Shown here: positions 1-12,760 of the stretch, one piece after another
Numbering within the stretch: the stretch's first letter is position 1
How the letters are laid out: the number at the start of each line of letters is the position of its first letter
Source of the DNA: Hepsetus odoe
Lineage: Eukaryota > Chordata > Actinopteri > Characiformes > Hepsetidae
Length of the DNA stretch: 64,000 bases
Assembly: GCA_017165825.1 (NCBI GenBank)
Contig: CM029376.1
Span: forward strand, 18,938,258-19,002,257
Direction: 5' to 3'
Position numbers and translations under genes: made by a program
The notes under the pieces: model-generated
Seen by the model: only the letters and a program-made list of their open reading frames with translations
What the model was told of the DNA's origin: nothing
The model's database searches: none

Positions 1-190
1 TTAGTGGCTTAATTGCTGCAACAAGTCACCTTTCTCGGAATTCAGGAAGTAATTGGCAGAACACCTGCCTATGACCAAATTACACAACACTGCACTACAG
101 GGCTCAGCAAATGCTTTTCTATAAATGGAAGTGAAACAGGAAAAAAGGCAAATGTCAGTGAATAAGACTTTTATTTTAGAGCCTTCATTG
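1..190. repeat. Diverged copy of a segment also present at about 2058-2275
   Basis: By eye this stretch aligns with 2058-2275 over most of its length at roughly 70% identity, with short indels. Shared landmarks in the same order are a TAA(T/C)TG(C/T)TG(C/T)AAC block, GAATTCA, AGAA(C/T)ACCTG, a CACTG block, AAATGGAA(G/A)TGAAA, and a final TTAGAGC. The order is kept but the copies are old. I do not recognise the family; it could be an ancient repeat or a local duplication. No open frame here has a recognisable domain. Confidence 0.35.
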
Positions 191-273
191 CCAGCCGGGG
201 TTCTTTCTATGTGATGTTTGCATATGTTTCCTTTGGACCTGGATGCTGTGTTTCCCTCCCAAAGATCCAAACA

Positions 274-511
274 TGCATCCATCCATCCATTTTCTGCCAC
301 TTGTCCCAAACGGGGTCGTGGGGGAGTGTCCAACCCAGCGCACACAGGGCGAGGACGGGGGACGTACCCTGGACAGGTCGCCAGCCCATCGCAGGGAGGA
401 GCGGGACGGGGACGGCACCTTGCTCAAGGGTACCTCAGGGAAGGGGTTTGAACCCCCGATCCTCCAATCATGTGGCTAACACCCTAACCACTAGGCCACC
501 ACTGCCCAGAG
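274..511 (-). mobile_element. tRNA-derived SINE, type B (GGATGG tail)
   Basis: The element reads on the minus strand. Near 507 it starts with a GGGCAGTGGTGGCCTAGTGG head, which fits the pol III A box, followed by a B box of the GGTTCAAACCC form. A body with TGCCCTGAGG-like and CTTGAGCAAGG segments follows, and the tail ends in GGATGGATGGATG at 276-290. A 7-bp direct repeat CCAAACA flanks it (267-273 and 512-518), consistent with target-primed insertion. The segment after the second B-box half is shorter than in the 45.3 kb copy. No protein is encoded; open frames across it are incidental. Confidence 0.85.
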
Positions 512-518
512 CCAAACA

Positions 519-2057
519 CCTATACCTAATGGGAACTGAAGATGCCCTGAAGATGCCCTCCAGAGCGTCTGTGCAAATAAATGTGTTTGCGTGTCTGCCC
601 TTGTGACGGACCGGCAACCTGCCTAGAGTGTTTCTCCATTGGCCTTACATGTGTCGGAATTGGCTCCAGAGACCCTGTTAGGCTAAGTGGCTTAGAATGT
701 AGTGGTTGGACAGTTTCCTTAAACATTTGTCATATTATACACATTTGATAGCCATAACATTACATTTATAGCAAATCTGAAGTGGTGAACTCATTATCAT
801 CAATATTAAATATAATTTAAAAACATCTTAAAATTATTTCTGGAAGGCTTTCTATTACTATATGAATAGCTCAATTTCTTTCTTTGATTTCATGGGGATT
901 TAACATAATCCTCACTTAATTGAGCAAGAATATTTGCAACAACTAATCCACATGCAAAATTTATATGAACTGCCTTTTATTATCACTGTGGTGTCTGGGT
1001 GGAGCTGGGACTTCTCCTGCTTGAAAGGTTAACACCGGTGTCTGAGGTTTCAAAGCACTTTTTAACCGTTAAAGTGGTTTTTATTTGAAAAAGGGAACGT
1101 TGTGCCTGAAAAACAGCTACTTGTTAAATTTCTCTAGAATAATAAAGACGCAGACTGCAGGGAGGGAAATGACTGGCTAAGGAAGGGGGTGCAAAATTCC
1201 CAGCTGTTGCTTAGGCCCAGCTTGGCCAGCATGCTGATATGACTTTACACAGTAGTTAAACATGTACGAAAACCTAGAATAATACCTTGGTTCTTCCTTT
1301 GAAGGTAGGCTTGTTTTTCCTATAAAACTATATGCATACAATTGTGCAAACTTATACTGTATGAATGCGATTGCTAATCCACACGTGCATGCAAAGACCT
1401 ACACACGACTGCTTTGAATGCAGTGAACCTGGGTTTAAACACATATTCTGAAATGGAGAGTTGACCCTGTTTATAGCAGTTTCCTGTCTTCAGCACCATG
1501 CAACCTGCTTCTCTTGCCTGACTCCATCTCATCCACAAATGCAGCCAGACTTTGTGCCTAGCCTTTAGCTGAGCAATATTCAATCAAATGTTATATCTGA
1601 AAGGCCTCAACAACAGATGCGCTGACACTATGACAAAGCTGAATCGTTAAATGGGTCTATTTCTGCCGTGATGTGCTCACCCCCTCATTTTAAAAGTCGC
1701 TACAGGGGCTGGAGCATTGGCACATGAGACGTGCTGGACGCTGTGTTCTAATTTTGTGGGGCACGTCGGTAAGGCCAGACGGCAGTAATGCAGACTGATA
1801 AGATTAGAATATAAACATAGAGTCTTAGCATTGCATTTCTTCTCAACTTTCACTAGCAGAACCACTGCTGAAGTGCAGCTGACAACACAGACAAACGTGC
1901 TTTTATCACCATACATTTCAGTGAAGGCTCTTGAACTGATTGCTGGTGACACCTGTATAATTTACATGCCCCTCAATGGATTATGCCAGGAAATGAAAGT
2001 AAAAAAAAAAAAGGTTAATAGTTTCTCTGACTTGCTCCTGTAATTTCTGTTTGATTT
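519..2057. other. Unique AT-rich noncoding sequence
   Basis: I see no gene, RNA or recognisable repeat. Open frames are short and carry no domain I can identify. Confidence 0.6.
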
Positions 2058-2275
2058 AGAGCCTTAACTGTTGTAACGTGTCAGCATCCTCAGAATTCAA
2101 GGGTAACTAACTTTCAGAATACCTGGTGAAGGCAATTTTACACCCACTGTGCATCTCTTCATTACAAAACACGCTGCTCTACTAAAGGGAAAATAAATAT
2201 GCAAAGCAGGATAAAAACAAATAAATGGAAATGAAAAGGACGAGAGGATGGATGAACTGCTTGTTAGAGCATTTA
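2058..2275. repeat. Partner of the duplicated segment at 1-190
   Basis: Same-strand diverged copy of 1-190, sharing its landmarks in order. It is longer by an insertion containing CTCTTCATTACAAAACACG and ends in TTAGAGCATTTATTG. Family unknown. Confidence 0.35.
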
Positions 2276-2870
2276 TTGTATGGATATAACAACAGTCTTA
2301 GTGTCCCACTCACAGAGGTAGAAATGCTCTAAAAAAGAGAAATGGTAAACTAACAGCCTGAGAAGTCATGTAAAATTTCACAAATGTACTTTTTAATATT
2401 GCAAAGGTTTTATTTCCTGTTAATTTTGTTTTCAGCTATACAGGAAAGTGACACATGAATAAGAAAAACCAAAAGGCCAAAAGTGCCTTTTATTCATAGT
2501 TTTCAAATGATGTCATACCCTTAAAAGATTGTCCATCCTGATTGGGGAAAAACTAAGTTTTCTTCCACTGCCCACCTTTAGGTTTTACCAGTTTTGTGCA
2601 GCCAAAATGCTGGATGGGTGGCTGTATCCCGACAGAGAAACAAAGCATATAGGAGTAGACGTTGGATTTAAGCTTTTAGAAACCTTTCATTTGCCAGGAA
2701 TGAAAAGAATGACAAGCAGTAGTTCACATGACTTTGCAGGGAACATTTTATGAAAGATAAGCTCAAGTGTTTAAAGGATCGTGATGAATTTGATTTTTGT
2801 AACATTATTTTTTTTGTTTCATGGACCGACACAGTGCCCTTCACGAGCTGTGCTCATGGAACAGATGGGG
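2276..2870. other. Unique noncoding sequence
   Basis: No gene or recognised repeat. The 74-codon open frame at 2529-2753 has no recognisable domain. Confidence 0.55.
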
Positions 2871-3024
2871 TGTGTCCCAAAACTCATACTATGATACCTT
2901 ACAAGCTGCATTACTGAGTGTTTACAAGCTGCATTACTGAGTGTTTACAAGCTGCATTACTGAATGTTCAACGGTTTTGTACATTTACACAAAATTTAGT
3001 GTGGTAGTATGTAGTTTGGGATAC
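2871..3024. mobile_element. Short MITE-like DNA element with TGTGTCCCAA / TTGGGATACA ends
   Basis: The left end TGTGTCCCAAAACTCATAC and the right end, which reads CTGTATCCCAAACTACATAC on the minus strand, form imperfect terminal inverted repeats of about 25 bp. The unit is about 154 bp with no coding capacity, the usual design of a nonautonomous DNA transposon. Fish genomes carry many MITEs that begin TGTGTCCCAA. No clear target duplication is visible, so the superfamily (hAT or Harbinger) is left open. The centre is occupied by a 23-bp tandem repeat. Confidence 0.65.
2899..2967. repeat. Three tandem copies of a 23-bp unit
   Basis: The unit starts TTACAAGCTGCATTACTGAG and occurs at 2899-2921, 2922-2944 and 2945-2967. 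The first two copies are identical and the third differs by one base (GAATGT for GAGTGT). It lies entirely within the MITE-like element. Confidence 0.95.
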
Positions 3025-6000
3025 AGCCTCAGTGACAACTAATGTTAGATTAGCGAATGATAGCATATCTTAACAGCTTTAACAGCTAGAAAGTAATCTT
3101 AACAGCTGGTTTTTAGAAAGATAAGGATATTTAGCTAACATCAGCTTATTATCCAACACCTTGACTTTGATAATGATGAATTTACTGTACTTCTTTTAGG
3201 CAGCAGCATTATTGACCTGACACAGGAAAAAATCACTGCATGTATTTATCTGACAGCAGTGCAACGGGACGGATTCTCCAGTAGATAGATGCAGACATTG
3301 CCAAAGTGGAACTGTGGCAGGGGCTTTGATGTTCTTGACTGAAATATTGCAGTGGGTGCTGTATAGAGGTCCAAAGTACCATAAGCATACAGTTTGTTTC
3401 CATATCTATGTTTTTCTTCTGACATCTTAATCTTTGTTTCCTTTGACAGTGGAAACATGTTCTATTCCTGCTTAATATATAAGGGTTCTCTGTGCCAATC
3501 ACATAGCTGATAACTGAATTAGGGATCTTCAATTGTTCCACACATATTTAAAGGTTTCAAAGCACCTAAGTAAGTGTGAGCTCTTGAAGTTGCAAGCTGA
3601 CAAATAGCAATAATACAAACTGGCAAAACTAGCTAACATGCATGATGCAGGCTTAACAGGCCCCGCAGTCTCCGCTGGTAGAGCCAGTGCTACAATGCAG
3701 CTATTGTGACTATCCAAGACCTGCAGCATGGGGCTTGTAGGAGCCTTATATAACGCAGCATAATCAGAGGATAGTATCAGAGTATGTTAGTGGACATTTG
3801 AAAGGACTGATCAACCAGACAGAGAAAGTTGCCATGGAGATAATGATCAAAAGCCTTTTAGTTTGAGGCCCAGTAGAAGGTATGACTCAGCTTGATGCTG
3901 AATGCTCAATGCCAATAAGTCTACACTATGTTGACTTGGCTGCTGCAAAAAACAAGTGTGTACAATGGTGTCTGTGGGGAAGGGCTCTAAAACTCATATA
4001 TGCTATATCATATTAAAAAAAAAAGTAGTACAATTGTGAACTTAATGGGGAAACTAAACAACAAGTATCTTGTTTCTCCAATGAATGTTGTTGCATCTTA
4101 TTTTCTGGAAACACAACCAAGATAGCCAAAATTATACCTAAATGGACCTGAACAGGACTAATTTTAGAATTCATTGGGTCCCAAAAATGCCATTCAAAGC
4201 ACAAGACAAAACATGCAAGTTAATTCACAATACAGTTTAGTCTACATACTTGGGTTTCACAATAGAATAAGTGAGTAAAAAGGAGGAATCAGGGAGTTCA
4301 TGAAGACGAGCTTCTCACATTGTTGCATAACTCTGGGAATCTAGAGCCATGTGTGTGAAAGTCTCTCCTGTGTGCTACAGTCACGTAAGAGAAATGCTGC
4401 CGGGCCAGAAAAGACAGGTGAGTTAACATCTCAGTTGACGGCTTAAGACATGCAACACCTTCATAAGTGCTTTAATTGTTATTTTGATGTTTAAAATGTA
4501 TGGAATGGTAACTTCCCCAGGGTTTAGCTGATCACATTTAAAATGATACATCTGGCTATTACGTGAACGTTAGTTGTGGCCATAAAACTTCTTGTCAGTC
4601 CTGCATTTTGTTATGACACTGATGCATCCGATTGCCATGATACTTGTCAGACAGGTCATGGTTTCTTCATAGGGGTTTTTTTTATAAGGAAACAACACAA
4701 CAGCTTGTTTGGTCTCTAGTACAAACTCAAGCAGCACAAACCCGATTGATAAAGGCTCCTCACTATTACGAACCCAAGCGCTGGATGAACAGTCAGGCCT
4801 CAAAAGCAGTGTTGACCAGCCTTCAGTTTTCAGTGGCAGCTGCGTGCACATTTGTGCATGTGAGAGGTCGAGTCATTTCATCTGTGCAGTACATTCTGTC
4901 CTAGTTGGATGGATGCCTGTGCGTTCTCTGGGAAGATCTGCTTTGCCTCTAAACAGATCTTTCATTTCCCATATAAAAGAACTGACCTGCTCCACGTATC
5001 AAGCAATTCTGCCAAATGGCGCACAACAGGACACTTTTAAGCTTCATAGATTTTTTCGTAGGAACATTTCATCTTCTTTTGAAATGTAGGATTTTGGTTT
5101 AGTCACTTTTTAAAATATTAATACGAATGCCTCTCAATATCCCGTTAATGCAGCTTTAGTACGTTTGGTGAAATGTACCCTCAAAGTGAAGATGTTGATC
5201 AAAGTGTCATCTTTTTTTCTTGAAGTCTGCTTATTTTTTCTTGTTTTCTTTTCCTAAATTGGTTTTAAATAGAACAATAGATAATAGATAGATAGATAAT
5301 ATAAATAGAAATTGATATTATCATGAATTCTTATTTAATGAAATGCTCTTTTTTACAAAATTAATTAAAAAAAAAATCGGAAAAACTTGGTGTCCCTTAA
5401 ACTTTTCAGGCCTGTGTGCTAGTTAAAACTAAGCCAGAAGCCTATCAGACCATCTCTCTCTAAACAGAGCTTCAAGGACTCCTGGCACCGACAGCCATGA
5501 GCTGTTTGATCATTCGTGTGTTTGTCCATTAGAATGGCTGCACATCAGGCAGGAGGGTGCATAAGATATGTTTACTGGCTTTGTGAAAGGGGTTGTTCAG
5601 TTCATTTGGCAGCAGGTGGATCTCCACTGAGATGAGAGCTTATAGAAGAGCTTTGGAATACAGAGGAGCCTGCATTTGATGAATGGCGGCTGTGAAATAC
5701 TCCAAAGTCATGTCACATGTTCCACTGGGTGATGTTTGTTGCCCCAGCATATTCCTTAAGCTTTTAAGTGAGACACATTCATTTGTAATCCATGAAAGAC
5801 ACCCAGGCAAAAAGAATCCTGCAAGAAACAGAAGAACAGATACAGCTTATATAAGAGCCTGGTAAATGGGGCAGAAAAAGGAAAACTAAAGTTGTACTGC
5901 ATCATCAAGGAAAAACACTTAAAGGCAAGGATCTTCCAAAGAACAAAGATCAGACAAAGCAGCCGAGCAAAACGCTACACTTATTAGAAGACTACTGGCA

Positions 6001-8209
6001 GAACTACTGGACTGAAAGCATTCAGCTGGAGGCTCATTATAAGCAGCTCCATGGCATACATTTGTCGTGTTTATCTGTAGCCATTTTCATTTTCACTGCT
6101 TACTGCCCATATATTTAAGAATAAAAAAAAATGAATTATTTGCTTGGGATCCTGTGGGTAATCCATGCTTAGGCCACCGCATCCATGGGCCAGCTTCAGG
6201 CTGGGATTACAAAGAAGCTGTAATTACGTTCATTTAACATTACTAAACAGGATCGCATCAGAATGAAGGATTTTCACAAAAGATTCATCCTCGAGCCAGC
6301 TCGCCCCCTCTAAGACAGTTTCCTGGTTTCATTTATTTGTATCTAAAAGGTCTATTAGCATGTAATTATTTTATTTCAAATGTCTTCGTGAAATCGTGTT
6401 GCATGCTGCAGTGCTGAAGCGAATGTAAACCGCCCAGTCTTAAACTGTAACAACTGAAACCTGAATCACAGTCTTTCTCAGTTCAGCCTACAAGCTGACC
6501 TGGCCTATTCTCTAACAGGGACCCTTTACTCATACTGACATCATTTTATTCGTGACAGTCAACAATTGTGCTTGTGCAGGTCACACTCAGTGCACACTCC
6601 CCCACAGGGCTTGGTAGGAATGTGCAATTGTCTTGAGCTCATCATTACATGCTGAAACTGTGTATAACGCAAAAAGTAGGGGAAAGCAAGGCCACTTAGG
6701 TAATTCTTTGAACTTTCTAAAGCTTCTTTCATTCATTCACTCATTCATTCAGGCATTAATATTTTTGGGGGAAAAAACTTACTAGCATACCCAGCTGTAT
6801 AATGAAGATCAGACCTCAAGGTGAAATTATGTGTTTTCATGACATTCTTCTTGTCATTGATGGAAAAGACATCTGCATTATTTATCAAAGACACATTACT
6901 GTGCATTGTAATGAACGATTACTGTTTATTTCTTGATTTTTGTCATTTTTTTCTCCCAATAAATTAAAACTGAGCAAATCTATTCATATATACTATTTAT
7001 AAAGCATCCTGTTTGACTACATTTCATTGCCATTTTGTACACCGTATTAAGGTAAGGTAAACTATATATGGGATGCAGAACAAATATTAAACACCTAAGC
7101 AGCTGCACAAAGCTGCGGTCAAAACACAAGTATTTGCTGAGTGTTTGAGAAGTGTAATTTTACAGCTCAGAACATTTATTACCGTAATTCAGAAGGGCAT
7201 CTATATGCTTCCAATTTGCCTTTAAAGCCTATTAATTTCACAAAAGTAAACTCCAAACATTCTGCAGACAACTTTGGTGGTCCATAGGATTTATAGAATC
7301 CTATTTCATTTAATACGGAATAAATTCTGGACCCTGTAGTGCGTATTACTGCACTGACTTGGCTTAAAGTGCTCTATAGTTGGCATTTATAGAAAGAGGA
7401 AAATATCTTTCCCATGATTTGATTAGACAAATCTGGAACTTTGTAACTTACATAACAGGGCAGTTTTACTGTTGAAACCACAAAAGCAGCATGAAAACCA
7501 AATATGAGCCTCCAAAACAGAAACTTGAGCGCTCTTGTGTTTATTGACCTGGGCATCTTTTCATGGGAGCATTGTCTAAGCAAACAAATGTTGCTTATTC
7601 CTGCATGGAAGTTTCTGCAATGGCTCACTGAGCTTTCCTCAAAAACATGGCTAGTGCTGTAACTTAAAAGTGCTGAAAGCCTGGGGATCTGGGAGGAAGA
7701 CTTCAGTGGCGCACAGCTGCAGCTCAGCCTAAACTCTGCTCAAGTTCTCCCTCCATCACCCTGCCTTTTTGGACAGGGCATGCAAATTCTCAATCATGGT
7801 GAGCCAATCACAGAGGAGGAGAGTGCACGAGGTTACATAACAGTCAGAGCAGACACGAGAAAGGGTGTTGTCTGGGACTGCAGACACTCGCACAACAGGC
7901 TTCCGCTTCAAGTGAAAAAAATAGAGAGAGAAAAAAATACTGTGCAAGAGCTTCAAAGCCCACCTGCTGCACATTAACCTGTCTCACTGAAGACCTCACT
8001 TATTAACCCTTAGATGTGTAGAGGTGCTATTGTTTTTTTCTTTCTTGGTAATCATGTAATGAATGCAACATAATGAAATCCATGTTCATTATGTATCAAC
8101 AAGATTGACTCTGCAGTTCTAGCATTTTCTACTTTCTTCAACGTCAAGATGGAAAAAAAAAGGGAAAATGATAAAGAACCGTATAATGTTGCCAGTTTTC
8201 TTTTTTATG
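3025..8209. other. Long unique noncoding stretch
   Basis: No gene, RNA or transposon recognised over about 5 kb. Small low-complexity patches are GATA-like repeats at 5278-5300 and ATTC repeats at 6728-6752. The open frames at 4570-4851 and 4709-5089 overlap on opposite strands and show no domain. At 7780-7787 an ATGCAAAT octamer lies 17 bases before a CCAATCA (7804-7810), which may be chance. Confidence 0.55.
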
Positions 8210-8442
8210 GAGTCTTCCGACCGCGGTTTTATAGTGTCATCTATTTCACAGCATGGATTTGATTTATTTCATTATTTATCTTATTTTATTTCTTTATCTA
8301 TTTCTATAGTCTACTCTATGCTTTTTATTCTGTATCACTTCATAGAATGCTTTGTTTTTGTTGTTTCTTCTTTAAGCCTGCACCAAGACAAATTCCTTGT
8401 ACACTCAGTACTCTCTGGCAAATTAAAGATTCAGATTCTTTA
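8210..8442 (+). mobile_element. Probable retroelement 3' end with GATTCT tail
   Basis: A T-rich stretch is followed by CACCAAGACAAATTCCTTGT, then CTCTGGCAAATTAAAGATTC and a short ATTCAGATTCTTT tail. A TGCACCAAG...AAATTCCTTGT block followed by an AATAAAG-type signal and GATTCT repeats is a familiar ending of dispersed elements in fish genomes. Only this 3' part is recognisable. The parent family is not identified and the left limit is approximate. Confidence 0.5.
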
Positions 8443-9340
8443 AGCATTTGCTCATTTGCACATTTGTTTTTTTATTATTTTTTTTTATTGAAATAAGTGC
8501 TTCAAAGTTCAACATCAAATGGAACATGGGAGGAAATAAAGAATGGATGTTGTGTGATTCCTTTGCGTGGAACTTCTCTGTGTGGTTTAGCATACAACAA
8601 GCTTCGGCATTGTTTAGAATTATTGCATCTTCCTTTTTGATGCTTGTTCTGCGTAGCTGAAACCTCATGAGGTCTTTAAGACAGAAAGTCAGAGAGAGAT
8701 ACTTTTAAGTCACGCTGCTTTTCTAACAAGAAATTGCATAACTTCTCAAACTGCATGTTACCAAAACATTACAAGCTTGGTTTTTATAAAATGCAATCAT
8801 ATGTTCACTTTAAAATACCTTCTTTACCACAAAATTAATTCCTATGCAATACGCAACATCTGACAGTGTGAACTTACCGGACTCTTTCTTGTTCTTTGAG
8901 CTTCTTGGAAGCAAGATTTCCAGTTAATGCAGTTTTCCTTATTGTTTTGTGCTGTTTTTCTATCCCAAGGGTGATCAGATTAGAATTATTCTTTTGTTTT
9001 TTTTTATTTATTTTTTTACTTTTCAACTCTGCATCATACATGCTGCTTTTTAAATGTATTTTTTTATTATTATTATATATACTCATCACATAAAATTACA
9101 TAATGTTTGCCTGTTTGTTTGGATGGCAAGCAGTTACAAAAAGTAAATGCGAAGGATGCATTCTCTTTCTGGATGTATAATTAAAATAACTTCAAACCAT
9201 GCTAACATGTTCCACCGTCTACTTGTACAGTGTGCTTGAGTTTTAATACGTTTTAAACGTTTCACAGTAAACCTTGCCAAGACAGATGGTAAATACAGTC
9301 TCTAAATGAGTCAAGTCGGTGACTGTAACAAATTGCAGTG
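8443..9340. other. T-rich noncoding sequence
   Basis: Poly-T and ATT runs dominate (8460-8490, 8990-9080). Open frames on both strands are low-complexity artefacts. Confidence 0.6.
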
Positions 9341-9378
9341 TATGGATGGATGGATGGATGGCTTGATGGATGGTTGGA
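9341..9378. repeat. GGAT microsatellite
   Basis: Imperfect GGAT tetranucleotide run ending in TGGATGGTTGGATA. Such runs often mark the decayed tail of a type B or C SINE, but no SINE body is visible next to it. Confidence 0.8.
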
Positions 9379-10655
9379 TATTAAAATCAACAACAGCTAC
9401 TGCAAGACTAAACCCTTAAACACATTTTTTTGGGCCAACATTTCCTGCTTCCTGGATGTGAATCAGGACACAGACATTTTGGTGGGCCATTAAGAAAGAC
9501 TTACGGTGCTCCTTCCAACTGACAGCAAGCTGGTATGTTTCAGGAAGGCAAGTTAATGCCACGCGACAGAGCTTCAGTAAAGCAGAACAGCAACTGGTCA
9601 GCAGGGAGGCTGCAGGGAAGAAGTTTAAAACACTTGTAGCTCCTGCCTGGGCCTTTTTATGTCACATCTTTTAATATGTTTACTGTATGACACACTGACC
9701 ACATTGAGTGACCCAGTTCATTGCTGGGAACTGCACAAATTTTTGCCATGCATCCAAAGGCACAAGTGGAATGTTTTTGTTTTTGCCAGAGTATAACTTT
9801 TTATACCTCTGATGCTTTATGAGGCACGTTCTTGTAGTAAAAGTGCTTTTAATTCTTTTGCACATGTGTGGTTTATACTGCAATATGCATGTGGGTCAGC
9901 GTTTCATAAGCTCTGTGCTCCAGCTGGATGCTATACATTCTCTCAGGACCCACCCCTGCTGATGTAGGTCTGCACAGCTCTCAAAGGCAACAAAAGTGCA
10001 GCATGGAGGCCACAGCATGGCCAAGATCACCCCAGGGAATTACTGTAGCTGGGAGAAGTGCACTCCCATGTTCATGCTGATACTGTGTGGCACAGTAAAT
10101 AGGTTCTAATTCTGCAATTTTCTTTCACCACTTTTCAAGGAACAATTTGTTAGAATGCATCGTTCCTATTTAATGAAGGAGGCACATTGAGGCTGTTATT
10201 TCTGCAACTGTATCTCTAAATGGAGATGGAAAGTTATTTAATGTTCGTTTTATTGACCACACCATGTGCTGGCATTAACTTCATTTAAAACTCCTAAAAT
10301 AGCAATTGCATCAGTTGCACTTAGGAAGCTAGACTTGGATTCACAAGTCTGCCAGAGTTGGGTTTATTGCTGACTAAGCCTCATAAACGAAAGCATGTCG
10401 TCCGTTCTTTACCTCCTCACCAGTGTACAGTCATTTTAAATGTGCTTACCACTGTAATAAGCTGATTTCATGGATTTCAGGAACAAAATTCACAGCAGGC
10501 TTTCACACCTTTGGGGAACTGTGGTTTGGTCACAGTCACAAGTCACAAAACTTTAAGAGCTAAAAGACCTTTGACTGTACTCAGTGACTGTCCCCATTAA
10601 GGGAATCCCGTCGATTATCAGGCATGCTCTTCTAGAGAACAGATTTATTGTTAAT
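9379..10655. other. Unique noncoding sequence
   Basis: No gene or repeat recognised. 9880-10260 is comparatively complex sequence with no simple repeats; I cannot say whether it is conserved. Confidence 0.5.
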
Positions 10656-10745
10656 AGAGAATAGAATAGAATAGAATAGAATAGAATAGAATAGAATAGA
10701 GTAATCTTTTATTATCCCACGAATGGGAAATTTGGGTGTTACAGG
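10656..10745. repeat. ATAGA microsatellite followed by a probable LINE-tail fragment
   Basis: A run of AGAAT/ATAGA pentamers (10656-10702) is followed by CTTTTATTATCCCACGAATG and GGGAAATTTGGGTGTTACAG. Fish genomes contain many insertions in which an ATAGA-type run abuts a TTTATT..CCC..GGGAAATT sequence; I take this as a non-LTR retroelement end but cannot name it. Confidence 0.55.
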
Positions 10746-10860
10746 GCTCTTTATCAAGGAGACAGAAAGAATATAGAAAGATATATGTAAAGAAAAATAA
10801 GAAAAATAAGAAAAATATAAAGAACGAGGAACATCCATATACAAGAGCTATACATGAGCT

Positions 10861-10866
10861 ATATAT

Positions 10867-10897
<31 letters not shown>

Positions 10898-10898
10898 A
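10861..10898. repeat. AC/AT dinucleotide microsatellite
   Basis: Short AC run passing directly into an AT run. Confidence 0.9.
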
Positions 10899-11990
10899 GC
10901 AGTTCTTTCCAAAATCTTGAGACTGTTGGTTTAAGCTGGTTTATGCATTTATTCTGACGTTCTAAAATGACAACAAAGCATCATGCTCAAATCAAGCAAA
11001 CCCATTATAATTTATCCCCATGGTGATCCAGGCCATGATCCACACTTTGATATTTTTCAGTTCAAGGAAGCTTTTGGCTAAAAAAAGAATTGAGTTAATT
11101 ATTTACAGTTTGCGGTCCATATTCGGAGTCACATCGGCTTCACAATCTCTGATACGGAGAAAGCAAACTAACGTGTGTGTGCTAAGGCTAAGTCCGGAAA
11201 AGGACAAACTCAGTTTGGACCCTGCCCTCCATGCTCTGTGCCAGTGGCATGTCTGCCATATCCTACTGTTTATTTTGGCAGTAGCTACCCAGCTGATACA
11301 CTGTCTTGATCTAGTGATAGGGTCAAATTGATGGCTTGTTTTACGTAAGCACTGAGAATTCAGATTGAGTATATCAAAAGTGAATGAGACTTTCATTTAT
11401 TTATCAACACAAGACTTGCTCTGATTCAGGCCATGGGAGGGCAAAGCATAAAAGCAGGATCATTAAAACCACACCTATGCACTGAGTGTGATCTCACTAA
11501 TGCTATCCCACCCATGCCTTGTTGAAGCGTGCACTCTGGTTTGGGGATAATGGAGCAGAAGCTTAATTACTGAGTGGGATAAAGTGGGTCAGAGGCTGCA
11601 GGAGAGCTTAGTGGAGCCTGGTGGTGTGAGCCGGTGCTGAGCTTTGACCGGGGATGACCAGAGAGCGATGGCAGCCAGCTTAGTCACAGTTCTGTTACGC
11701 ACTGGCACACAACAGAGCTGTTGTCCCGAAGCCTTTATGCCATGCCTGCTGTGCACTTGGGTACCCCCAGGGAGGACTATTCTAAGACTGACATATCATA
11801 CTGAGACATCTGTGTGGCACCATCAAGAGTTGACAGCCCAGTATCAGAGACTTGAGCCTTCACTTTATAAAAACAAATATAGCCTTCAGCCTAAAAATTA
11901 TGTCATGAGTTAAAAATGCAATTAAACAAGCAGCTTAACAATTTTTCTTCATCGGCTATTGTCATCGGCTTTTCATTTGAAAAGACATGT
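10899..11990. other. Unique noncoding sequence
   Basis: No gene or recognised repeat. Overlapping open frames on both strands at 11020-11396 show no domain. Confidence 0.55.
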
Positions 11991-12163
11991 ATTCCACAGT
12001 CCAAAGACATGCACATCAGGTGGCATGGAGATGCTAAACTGGCCCTTGGTGTGACTGTGTGTGAGTGCTTGTCTTGGTGTCCTGTGATGGACTGGTGAGT
12101 AGTGGGATAGACCCCAGCACCCCGTCTACCCTGGTTAGGATAAGCAGCTCAGACAATGGATGA
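11991..12163 (+). mobile_element. SINE fragment, type C (3' part)
   Basis: Begins CCACAGTCCAAAGACATGCA, continues through CTGTGATGGACTGGTGAG, and ends GGATAAGCAGCTCAGACAATGGATGA. The body matches the 34.0 kb copy, but the tRNA-like head is missing, as expected for a 5'-truncated retroposon. It has decayed and the terminal GGAT repeat is almost gone. Confidence 0.75.
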
Positions 12164-12760
12164 TTACCCTTTAGATGTGAGCAGCCTGCATATGTCATTA
12201 GCATGATCCATATGAAAAAGCAAATGATTTTGCGCTTAAATAATTTTTCATCACAATTTGCTTTAAATAGTAATATTTTTATCTTTAAACAACATTATAT
12301 GTCAGTTAATAATTCACAGTATCCACTTTAGACAAAATGTATTTACTTATTTTTACAGTAATTGTGAAAAAAATGAACACTGAGTATGAGATTATGATAT
12401 TTTAGTAATTCCACAATAAGCAATAACAGTATTTATTTTTTTAGGTTTGATAAGTTGGGACCAACAGTAATGAGCCATTAATTCCACTTTGCCAATAAAT
12501 GCTAATTATGTGGTCATATTGCCCATTCCTATGTTCCTGTGCTTTGCATATTACTGGTGACAACTGTCTCTTGCTAGGGTATAAATTAAGCAATGGAAAT
12601 GTCTGTTCATGGCAAAGGTTAGTTCGTCTTCACTCAAATTCGCTTATGATCAACAGTATTAATGAAATCCCAAAATCTATTAACATCTTAGTCTGATTAC
12701 TATTAATATATTATAATTAAAGTTGACTGTTGTTGGAATACATCAAATCCAACAAAAACT
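12164..12760. other. AT-rich noncoding sequence
   Basis: Very AT-rich; no gene or repeat recognised. Confidence 0.6.

Noticed and set aside
211..606. 131-codon frame on the plus strand
   Set aside because: It runs antisense through a tRNA-derived SINE. The same peptide pattern (RTLDRSPAHRREE) appears again at 23.7 kb because that is another SINE copy.
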